A stretch of 64,000 nt of DNA from Bacteroidales bacterium (lineage in GTDB: Bacteria; Bacteroidota; Bacteroidia; Bacteroidales; F082), in NCBI GenBank assembly GCA_023229245.1, contig JALNZU010000002.1, positions 62,001-126,000 of the forward strand, written 5' to 3'. Position numbers and translations under genes: made by a program. The notes under the pieces were generated by a model. The model worked only from the letters and a program-made list of their open reading frames with translations, was not told where the DNA came from and made no database searches. Shown piece by piece: positions 35,551-43,452 of this stretch. Position 1 is the first letter of the stretch, and the number at the start of each line of letters is the position of its first letter.

Positions 35551-36684
35551 ATGAAACGAATCAATTTTTATCTTTTTATTGGGCTGTGTTCTCTGTTATT
35601 TGGTTGTATCGGTCGAAACCACAGCTTATCTGATGTGGAACACGATCACGATCATGATCATGAGGACGTGATCCATTTCAGTCGTGAACAAGCCGACGCT
35701 CTTGGATTGCAGGTTGAGACCATACAACCGGCAGCTTTTCAGAAGGTCATCAAAACCAGCGGATTCATACAGACAGCACAGGCTGATGAAGTCATCTTAT
35801 CGGCTACTGCCAATGGTATAGTCCATTTTAAACGGCATTCTTTGTCCTTAGGTATGCAAGTCAATAGTGGCGAGCCTTTAGTAGTGATCTCTGCTCAGCA
35901 GCTACCGGAAGGTGATCCGGCATTACAAGCACGATTGAGGTATGAGGCTGCTCAAAAAGAATCAGAGCGTGCTGAGCTTCTTGTAAAAGAGAAGATCATC
36001 TCCATGAAAGAGTTTGAAGAGATACAACTACGCTATCTGACGGCAAAAAACATGTACTTATCTCAGTCAGAACAATATAGTGAGCAAGGTATAGTACTCA
36101 ACTCGCCTATCAGCGGGCATATCAAAGATATTTTTGTAAAACAAGGTGATTATGTATCTGTAGGTCAGCCTATGGCGCAGATTGTCCGAAACAGGCATTT
36201 GCAACTCAGGGCTGAGGTGCCTGAAACCTATTTCGGACAGCTTGACCAGATCAACGATGCCCATTTTATCTTATCGTACAGCCAAGCTGTTCATAAACTT
36301 TCCGATTTGAACGGCAAGCTATTGGCTATAGGCAAAGCAACTACTGATCAATCATTTTTCCTGCCGGTTACTTTTGAGTTTGATTACAGCGCCGGGATAC
36401 TTCCGGGAGCTTTTGCAGAGATATTTCTGTTAGGTGAACAAGAAAACCAGATTATCTCTGTACCACTTTCGGCTATTACTGAAGAGCAAGGCTTGTATTT
36501 CGTGTATCTGCAAATAGATAATGAAGAATACAAAAAGCAGGAGGTTCAGCCTGGACAAAGCAATGGTGAAAGGGTACATATAGTTCAGGGTCTGAGCTCT
36601 GGCGACAGAGTGGTCATCCAAGGCACTTATCAGATTAAGTTAGCTGCTACAGCTACTGTCATTCCCGAAGGGCATACACATTAA
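35551..36684 (+). CDS. RND heavy-metal efflux adaptor (membrane fusion lipoprotein)
   Basis: 377 residues from the ATG at 35551; upstream in-frame sequence does not look like protein. The signal ends in a lipobox (LLFGC, Cys19), so it is a lipoprotein. A His-Asp run (HDHDHDHED, about 31-39) follows, likely binding metal. The adaptor fold is present: lipoyl-like strands around IVHFKRHSLSLGMQVNSGEPLVVIS, a helical hairpin (about 120-185), and LNSPISGHIKDIFVKQGDYVSVGQPM, then the beta-barrel and membrane-proximal domains. It links the pump to the outer-membrane channel. It belongs to the CusB/CzcB group; the metal cannot be fixed from sequence. Confidence 0.9.
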   Translation: MKRINFYLFIGLCSLLFGCIGRNHSLSDVEHDHDHDHEDVIHFSREQADALGLQVETIQPAAFQKVIKTSGFIQTAQADEVILSATANGIVHFKRHSLSLGMQVNSGEPLVVISAQQLPEGDPALQARLRYEAAQKESERAELLVKEKIISMKEFEEIQLRYLTAKNMYLSQSEQYSEQGIVLNSPISGHIKDIFVKQGDYVSVGQPMAQIVRNRHLQLRAEVPETYFGQLDQINDAHFILSYSQAVHKLSDLNGKLLAIGKATTDQSFFLPVTFEFDYSAGILPGAFAEIFLLGEQENQIISVPLSAITEEQGLYFVYLQIDNEEYKKQEVQPGQSNGERVHIVQGLSSGDRVVIQGTYQIKLAATATVIPEGHTH

Positions 36685-36714
36685 TCAAATTAACTAAACT
36701 AAACCTTGCAGATC

Positions 36715-39700
36715 ATGCTGGATAAAATCATCAAATTCTCGCTTACCCATCGTTTGTTGGTGCTAATTACCGCCCTTTTGCTGATGATTGCCGGGATTTA
36801 CCTTGCAACAGGTATGGAAGTAGATGTATTTCCTGATTTGAATGCGCCAACAGTTGTGGTGATGACCGAAGCTAAAGGAATGGCATCGGAAGAAGTAGAG
36901 CGTTTGGTCAGCTTCCCTATTGAAACATCATTGAATGGTGCTACCGATGTCAGGCGGGTGCGCTCCTCTTCCACTACCGGTTTTTCAATAGTGTGGATAG
37001 AGTTTGACTGGGGTACGGATATCTACCGGGCACGGCAGATTGTATCAGAAAAATTAGTTGAAGTGAAGGATGTGCTTCCTTCCAATGTAGGGAATCCCAC
37101 TTTAGGCCCGCAATCGTCCATATTAGGTGAGATCATGATTATTGGACTCACAGCTGATACAAGCTCTATGCAAGAACTTCGAACGATAGCCGACTGGACG
37201 ATACGACCAAGACTGCTTTCAATAGGTGGTGTGGCACAGGTGGCAGTGCTTGGAGGTGATATAAAAGAATACCAAATACTGCTTCAGCCCCATAAAATGA
37301 AACATTATGGAGCCACCTTGAACGAGGTTATTCGCACTGTAAAAGACATGAACCGCAATGCAGCTGGTGGAGTACTGTATGAATACGGCAACGAATATAT
37401 TATCCGTGGGGTAGTATCTACCAACGATATTGCTTTGTTAGGAAAATCGGTTGTAAAAACTAATGATAATCGCACTGTTCTGCTTGAAAACATAGCTGAC
37501 ATCACTATAGGCTCTAAAAGCCCACAGTTAGGATTAGCTTCAGAAAGAGGTAAACCGGCTGTGTTGATCACCGTCACCAAACAGCCGGGAACTAACACCA
37601 TAGAGTTAACCCAGAAATTAGATCAATCAGTAGAAGAGCTCCGACAGACATTGTCAGACGATATTCAAATCTCAACTGATATTTTCAGACAGTCACGTTT
37701 TATTGAAAACGCAATAGGAAACGTCAAAAAAGCTATTATTGAAGGTGGTATTTTCGTTGTGATAGTGTTGGCAATTTTTCTGATGAATGGCAGGACGACT
37801 ATTATCTCTCTGATAACTATTCCCTTATCTTTATCTTCTTCTATACTAGCTTTAAAGCTGATGGGTTTTACTATTAATACCATGAGTTTAGGAGGCATGG
37901 CCATTGCAATTGGGTCATTGGTTGACGACGCTATAGTGGATGTAGAGAATGTATTCAAACGTTTGCGGGAAAACAGATTACTGCCTTCTATCAAACGTCA
38001 AACAGTGCTACAAGTAGTGTTTCAGGCGTCAAGAGAAGTACGTATGCCCATTTTAAACTCCACCCTGATCATAGTAACCAGTTTTATTCCTCTTTTCTTT
38101 CTTTCGGGCATGGAAGGGCGTATGCTGGTACCTCTTGGAATTGCATTTATAGTAGCACTATTTGCCTCTACTTTGGTTGCACTCACCCTTACACCGGTGC
38201 TATGCAGCTATTTGTTAGGTCAAGAAAGGCCAGCTAATAAATCTGACAAAGAGCCTTTTGTGGCACGTAAGTTAAGAGAGCTTTACCAAAAAGCACTAAG
38301 TTGGATATTAGATCAGAAGAAATGGGCTTTGTCGGTAGTCAGCCTTGCTTTTATAGTTTCAATATTCTTTTTCTTTTCATTGGGTCGGAGCTTTTTACCT
38401 CCTTTCAACGAAGGCTCGTTTACTATTAATATAAGCAGTTTACCCGGTATATCGTTGGAAGAATCGGATCGGATGGGGCGTATGGCTGAACAGATGTTGC
38501 TCGCCATTCCTGAAGTACAAACAGTCGGTCGGAAGACCGGGCGTGCCGAATTGGATGAACACTCAATGGGTGTGAATGCTTCGGAGATAGAAGCTCCGAT
38601 TATACCTGGCAAGCGCTCAAAGGAGAGTTTGATAGAAGAGATACGTCAAAAATTACAACTACTGCCAGGGGTAAATATTGAGATAGGTCAGCCTATATCG
38701 CATCGTATCGACGCCATGCTGTCGGGTACTCAAGCAAATATTGCTATTAAGGTGTTTGGTACGGATTTGAATAAACTATTCACTTTAGGCGGTGAGATTC
38801 GATCAGCCATACACGATATAGAAGGATTAGAGGACTTGAATGTAGAACAACAGATTGATCGTCCGCAATTGATCATTGAGCCCAAACGTGAGCTGTTATC
38901 CAAATATGGAATTACCGTTCCAGAGTTTAGCGAGATGGTCAATGTGCTTTTAGCCGGTGAAACTGTGTCGCAGGTTTACGAAGGCAGTCGTAGCTTCGAT
39001 CTGACGCTCAAGGTCGGTGATGAGAACCGATCTACCGCCGAGCAGATAAAAAACCTGATCGTTGATGCTGATGGCCGTAAAATACCTTTGTCGAATATTG
39101 CTACCGTACGTTCGGCTGTAGGGCCAAACGTGATCAACCGGGAAAATGTTTCGCGTAAAATAGTGGTATCAGCTAATGTATCGGGTGGCGACCTAAGAGG
39201 TATAGTCAATGAGATACAAAAACGAATAACGGAAAAGATCGTGTTACCGGAAAATTACCATATAGAATACGGTGGTCAATTTGAAAGCGAGCAGGCAGCA
39301 TCGCGTGTGCTGTTTATCACTTCAATCTTTTCGGTACTCATTATATTTCTGTTGCTGTTCAATCAGTTTCGTAGCGCTACACAGTCGTTGGTTATCCTGC
39401 TCAATCTACCGTTAGCCTTGATAGGCGGTGTGTTTGCACTCTATTTCACTAATGGGAATATCAGCATACCAGCTATCATAGGTTTTATCTCTCTTTTTGG
39501 GATAGCCACCCGCAACGGGATGTTGCTTCTGACTCGCTACAATGATCTGCATCAGGAAGGGATGCCAGCCAAAGAGAGTGTATTACATGGCTCGGCCGAT
39601 CGGCTCAACCCTATTCTAATGACTGCACTCACCACCGCCTTGGCTCTGATACCTCTTGCTATAGGAGGTAATTTGCCCGGAAACGAGATACAAAGTCCCA

Positions 39701-39831
39701 TGGCAAAAGTGATCTTAGGCGGGTTATTCAGCTCTACACTGCTGAACGGATTCATTATACCAATAGTTTATCTGCTGACACATAAGAGGATAGACCAAGA
39801 GCATAAATCAGATCAGAAACAAATCATCTGA
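36715..39831 (+). CDS. RND heavy-metal efflux pump, CusA/CzcA family
   Basis: 1038-residue inner-membrane proton-driven pump (start ATG 36715). Twelve helices are expected; seen are the first at about 13-32 (LVLITALLLMIAGIYLA), the block at about 335-500 and the block at about 860-1025. Family motifs include DVFPDLNAPTVVVMTEA, NPTLGPQSSILGE, FRQSRFIENAIGNV and the TM4 acidic segment MAIAIGSLVDDAIVDVENV (proton relay Asp). GRKTGRAELDEHSMG lies in the periplasmic domain. The sequence fits CzcA/CusA rather than multidrug AcrB. It lies between its adaptor and TolC-like channel, as expected for a tripartite operon. Zn/Co/Ni/Cd versus Cu/Ag is unresolved. Confidence 0.93.
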   Translation: MLDKIIKFSLTHRLLVLITALLLMIAGIYLATGMEVDVFPDLNAPTVVVMTEAKGMASEEVERLVSFPIETSLNGATDVRRVRSSSTTGFSIVWIEFDWGTDIYRARQIVSEKLVEVKDVLPSNVGNPTLGPQSSILGEIMIIGLTADTSSMQELRTIADWTIRPRLLSIGGVAQVAVLGGDIKEYQILLQPHKMKHYGATLNEVIRTVKDMNRNAAGGVLYEYGNEYIIRGVVSTNDIALLGKSVVKTNDNRTVLLENIADITIGSKSPQLGLASERGKPAVLITVTKQPGTNTIELTQKLDQSVEELRQTLSDDIQISTDIFRQSRFIENAIGNVKKAIIEGGIFVVIVLAIFLMNGRTTIISLITIPLSLSSSILALKLMGFTINTMSLGGMAIAIGSLVDDAIVDVENVFKRLRENRLLPSIKRQTVLQVVFQASREVRMPILNSTLIIVTSFIPLFFLSGMEGRMLVPLGIAFIVALFASTLVALTLTPVLCSYLLGQERPANKSDKEPFVARKLRELYQKALSWILDQKKWALSVVSLAFIVSIFFFFSLGRSFLPPFNEGSFTINISSLPGISLEESDRMGRMAEQMLLAIPEVQTVGRKTGRAELDEHSMGVNASEIEAPIIPGKRSKESLIEEIRQKLQLLPGVNIEIGQPISHRIDAMLSGTQANIAIKVFGTDLNKLFTLGGEIRSAIHDIEGLEDLNVEQQIDRPQLIIEPKRELLSKYGITVPEFSEMVNVLLAGETVSQVYEGSRSFDLTLKVGDENRSTAEQIKNLIVDADGRKIPLSNIATVRSAVGPNVINRENVSRKIVVSANVSGGDLRGIVNEIQKRITEKIVLPENYHIEYGGQFESEQAASRVLFITSIFSVLIIFLLLFNQFRSATQSLVILLNLPLALIGGVFALYFTNGNISIPAIIGFISLFGIATRNGMLLLTRYNDLHQEGMPAKESVLHGSADRLNPILMTALTTALALIPLAIGGNLPGNEIQSPMAKVILGGLFSSTLLNGFIIPIVYLLTHKRIDQEHKSDQKQII

Positions 39832-39973
39832 CAAAATCCAATCCATCAAACCAAGTTTTTAATCAATTACTGAAAAGAAACATATGGTAGGAGTATGTGA
39901 ACATAAAAGTTGCGCTCATTTATCGAATTTTTTAAAACTGCTTTACAATCAGAAAATAATAAAAACTAAACCG

Positions 39974-41152
39974 ATGAAAACCTTTTTTCTTCCACTGATG
40001 TATATCTGTATCAGTATTTCACTTAACGCCCAAAGTTTTGCTGATCCTTTACTGATTGCCATAGAGGGGAACAATACTCGTCTCAAAGCTCTCCGATTAC
40101 AAGCCGAATCCCAAAAGCTTGACAACAAAACCAACATATACCTGCAAGCACCAGAAGGAGAATTTGGCTATTTGTGGGGTAATACAGTTGATAATTCAAA
40201 TCGCATTGATATTCATATTAGCCAGACATTTGATATTCCTACCTTAAGTGGAATGAAAGGGCGCCTTTCTGATCGTCAGAATAATTCTGTTGACTGGCAA
40301 TATCGGATCAGTCGTATGGAAATTTTGCTACAAGCCAAACAAATTGTGATTGAGCTTAGCTATCTGAATCAGCGAAAAAATGAAATGGAAGTCCGGCTGT
40401 TACATGCGCAACTGTTGGCGCAAGCCCTGACTAAGCAGTTCGAAAGTGGCTATGCCAACCGATTGGATCATAACAAAGCTTACCTGAACTTAGCTAAAGT
40501 CCAAAATGAGCTATCCAAAATCCTTTTAGAACGACAATTTGTTCAGGCTCAACTAATCCGCCTCAACGGTGGCCATGAGATCGATTGGCATGAAACCGAT
40601 TATCCCATGCAATATCTGCCTGATATACCTGATGAATGGATGGCAGAAAACTTCCATAAAGACCCACGATTAGTCTATAGCACACAAGAGGTTGAGATCA
40701 GCAAAGAAAACATACATCTCCAAAAAGCCAACAGATGGCCAGTTTTTTCAGTAGGTTATGCAAGCGAAAAAGTGGGGGCAGAACACTTCCAAGGGGCTGT
40801 AGCCGGGATACATATTCCATTGTGGGAAAATAAAAACCAGATTACCAAAGCAAAAACAATCGCGCTTGCAGCTCAGGCTAATCAGATTGATCTGCAACAG
40901 CAATATCAAAGTATGATGGTAAGCCTGTTTACTAAGGTAGCTGGACTTCAATCTATTGCCAACTCATATGCTGAAGCAATGAAAGCCACGCACAATATTG
41001 AACTATTGGATAAAGCTTTACAGGCAGGTGAAATATCTGTATTGACCTATCTTACTGAGCTAAGTGCATTTTACGAATTAAACGATTTGGTAATGGAAGC
41101 CGAACGCGATTTTCAGTTGGCTTTAGCAGAATTATTAGCTGTCGAATTATAA
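39974..41152 (+). CDS. TolC-family outer-membrane efflux channel
   Basis: 392 residues from the ATG at 39974 (MKTFFLPLMYICISIS), giving a signal peptide ending LNAQ. The rest is two OEP-type halves: long helices with coiled-coil heptads (for example ALTKQFESGYANRLDHNKAYLNLAKVQNEL, about 150-180, and the second half about 260-390 with LLDKALQAGEISVLTYL). It is the outer-membrane exit duct for the preceding RND pump. Its end is 31 bp from the convergent lipoprotein gene. Confidence 0.88.
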   Translation: MKTFFLPLMYICISISLNAQSFADPLLIAIEGNNTRLKALRLQAESQKLDNKTNIYLQAPEGEFGYLWGNTVDNSNRIDIHISQTFDIPTLSGMKGRLSDRQNNSVDWQYRISRMEILLQAKQIVIELSYLNQRKNEMEVRLLHAQLLAQALTKQFESGYANRLDHNKAYLNLAKVQNELSKILLERQFVQAQLIRLNGGHEIDWHETDYPMQYLPDIPDEWMAENFHKDPRLVYSTQEVEISKENIHLQKANRWPVFSVGYASEKVGAEHFQGAVAGIHIPLWENKNQITKAKTIALAAQANQIDLQQQYQSMMVSLFTKVAGLQSIANSYAEAMKATHNIELLDKALQAGEISVLTYLTELSAFYELNDLVMEAERDFQLALAELLAVEL

Positions 41153-41183
41153 CGTTAACACATCTCAATAGTGCTATTTTCGA

Positions 41184-42032
41184 CTACTCAAGCTCAATAA
41201 ACCTATCGTTCTGAGTGCTGAAAAATAATTTACGATACGGGTCATATCGAAAATATTTTTCTATTGGAATATCATCCGGCAAGTACCGCTGTAGGTATGT
41301 ATTCAGGATATAGTCGAAGGTATAAGCTGCATAGAGTCGTCCTAAATAATGCACAAAATCCATAGTACCTTCTGTTGTGATGGTATCAACAGATAGACGA
41401 TATTCTATCTCACCGCTGAAAAACTTTTGGGTGTAATAACCGGTAAAGCTGTCGTACAGATTATTATCGGCATACAGTATATGAGGTTTGGCAACTGTAT
41501 CATTAGTCATATTCAGTTCTACCCACACCGCCATATTCAATCCATTTAGCCAGATATCGGTAGAGTAATGCTCGCCGCCAACGCTGATCTGGTCTTCCAC
41601 TACGGTGGTAAACTCCATCAGCTCCATCTGCGCCAAATGCACTATATACAACACACTGTCGATACCCATAAATTCTTCCATCTGGTTTTGGCCAAACACC
41701 TTGCAGCCATAGTTTGACAGTTCGGTTTTAAACGACTGTTCAAAAGCTGTGATCAGCTGTTGTTCGTCTAATTGGGAAAATAGTAAAGTTTCATTCAGCA
41801 GCTCCGGATTGTCAGAGGTATCCGACAGGAAAAAGGCAGGTATTTCATCTTCAGTCTTTTGGTTGACCATATATACATGCTCGGGCATAAGCACCATGAT
41901 GGCTATATTGTCGGCCTTTTGGACAAACTTTTTTGCTAACTGCCGTTGCACCGAGCATCCTGACAGAGACAAGCCAACCAGCAGCACCATCAGGTGCATG
42001 ACTTTGATGCAATAGCCTGGCTTGTTACTCAT
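41184..42032 (-). CDS. lipoprotein of unknown function coupled to the flavodiiron gene
   Basis: 282 residues with a lipoprotein signal: lipobox LSGC with Cys26. The mature sequence (AIMVLMPEHVYMVNQKTEDEIPAF) is mixed alpha/beta with aromatic-rich strands and no recognised domain. Its ATG overlaps the stop of the flavodiiron gene in the sequence TAATG, which fixes the start and implies translational re-initiation. Such coupling suggests that the two products work together or are needed in similar amounts, but the link is not otherwise supported. Homologues would help to name it. Confidence 0.7.
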   Translation of the reverse strand: MSNKPGYCIKVMHLMVLLVGLSLSGCSVQRQLAKKFVQKADNIAIMVLMPEHVYMVNQKTEDEIPAFFLSDTSDNPELLNETLLFSQLDEQQLITAFEQSFKTELSNYGCKVFGQNQMEEFMGIDSVLYIVHLAQMELMEFTTVVEDQISVGGEHYSTDIWLNGLNMAVWVELNMTNDTVAKPHILYADNNLYDSFTGYYTQKFFSGEIEYRLSVDTITTEGTMDFVHYLGRLYAAYTFDYILNTYLQRYLPDDIPIEKYFRYDPYRKLFFSTQNDRFIELE

Positions 42033-43237
42033 TATTGACTTTCTATCATCAGTCTGGCAAAATCCCGCCCATATTTCTCAGCTTCTAACAGGTCTTCCTC
42101 ATGGGGTGAGAATTTCACAAACACATCATTTTCTGTATATTTCAGCTTGAGGTTTTCTAAATTAGTTCGTATCATACGTGCTGCTTCACCGCTCCAGCCA
42201 TATGACCCGAAGCCTCCTGCCGGCTTACCTCTGTCGCGCAGTGGGTTAATAGCAGCAAACAAGCGATAGATCGGGAGTAAAATATTTTGATTGATAGTAG
42301 GACTTCCAACTATAATGGCGGCAGCCAACGCTAATTCCATTTCAATATCACCAAGAGAGACATGTTCAATATCTTGTACGACTACCTCAATTGATGGTTC
42401 CGACTGCAATCCTTGGGCGATGGCTTCGGCTAATGCACCGGTTTTATGATAGGCAGACACATATGGGATATACACACGTAACTTTTTAGGTAGTTGCATA
42501 GCAGCAGTGGCATAACGTTCGGAGAGGTCCACATATTTCTTCCAGTTGGAACGTAAAATCGGTCCATGACCGGTAGCGATAGTATCAATTTGCAATGGTC
42601 GTATGCGTTCGATGGCTTTGAGCATGAATTTGCTGAATGGCTTCAGAATAACGTCGAAATAATAGGTAAATGAATCGTCCCAGTTGTCCACCAAGTCGTC
42701 AAACATCCTTTCATCGGCATAGTGTGCAGAAAATGAATCACAGCTGAACAGTATTCGCTCTTTCTCTAAATAGGTGTACATGGTATCGGGCCAGTGCAGA
42801 TTGGCAGCACCAAGAAATTGCAGCTTCATATTGCCTAAATCCAACTCATCACCATCTTTCACCTGTATGCTCTCAAAAGCTATAGGCATCAGGTCTTTCA
42901 GATAACGTATTGCGTTACCAGTACCTACTATCTTAGCTTGTGGTGCAATTTCCAACAGCTTGCCTACGCAACCCGAATGATCGGGTTCGGTATGATTCAA
43001 AATAATATATTCCAACTCAGCAGGGTCAATCAACGAACGCAGTTTATTTTCAAATTCGGGCCAGAAATTTTCTTTCACCGTCTCCACTACTGCTTTTTTC
43101 TCTGCTAATATCAGATAGCTGTTGTAGGTTGTCCCGAATTGGGTTTCCATCACCACATCAAAAGTACGTAGTCCATGATCCAAAACCCCTACCCAATATA
43201 CCTTATCACTCAGTTGAAGCACATGTTCTTTTTCCAT
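42032..43237 (-). CDS. flavodiiron protein (A-type flavoprotein)
   Basis: 401 residues from the ATG at 43237. The metallo-beta-lactamase-like N-domain (about 1-255) binds the di-iron site: His82-x-Glu84-x-Asp86-His87 in NHTEPDHSG, His in AANLHWPDT, the bridging Asp in LFSCDSFSAH, and His in ATGHGPILRS. The C-terminal flavodoxin domain (about 260-400) binds FMN: VYIPYVSAYHKTG, VGSPTINQNILLP and GGFGSYGWSGEAARM. It reduces O2 to water or NO to N2O, a typical defence of anaerobes. It has no rubredoxin domain, so it needs an external electron donor. The stop is fused to the next gene start. Confidence 0.93.
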   Translation of the reverse strand: MEKEHVLQLSDKVYWVGVLDHGLRTFDVVMETQFGTTYNSYLILAEKKAVVETVKENFWPEFENKLRSLIDPAELEYIILNHTEPDHSGCVGKLLEIAPQAKIVGTGNAIRYLKDLMPIAFESIQVKDGDELDLGNMKLQFLGAANLHWPDTMYTYLEKERILFSCDSFSAHYADERMFDDLVDNWDDSFTYYFDVILKPFSKFMLKAIERIRPLQIDTIATGHGPILRSNWKKYVDLSERYATAAMQLPKKLRVYIPYVSAYHKTGALAEAIAQGLQSEPSIEVVVQDIEHVSLGDIEMELALAAAIIVGSPTINQNILLPIYRLFAAINPLRDRGKPAGGFGSYGWSGEAARMIRTNLENLKLKYTENDVFVKFSPHEEDLLEAEKYGRDFARLMIESQ

Positions 43238-43259
43238 AAAAACGCAAATAATTTGAAGG

Positions 43260-43267
43260 CAAAAGTA
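43260..43267 (-). promoter_or_regulatory. -7 element of the flavodiiron gene
   Basis: Minus strand TACTTTTG matches TAnnTTTG, 23 bp upstream of the ATG at 43237, giving a leader of about 15 nt. It supports that start over one at 43270, which would lie upstream of the box. Confidence 0.5.
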
Positions 43268-43398
43268 CAATAAAAAGCAGCATGGTAAAAGGGGATATAG
43301 CAGGGAAAAGTGTCATAACAAAGCTTAACTACTATTCGTATCATAAAGCTCATTATATTATCAAACAGATAGTTAGATAGTATAGCTTCGTTTCATAA

Positions 43399-43436
43399 AC
43401 CACTAAAAGCCGCCTTAAAAGGCGGCTTTTAGTGGT
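43399..43436. terminator. strong bidirectional intrinsic terminator
   Basis: A perfect 16-bp inverted repeat (43399-43414 with 43421-43436) around a TTAAAA centre. It contains the GC-rich core GCCGCC/GGCGGC followed by TTTT. It closes the hppA transcript 17 bp past its stop and insulates the flavodiiron gene downstream. Confidence 0.85.
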
Positions 43437-43452
43437 AAAGAGTAAGATTTGT

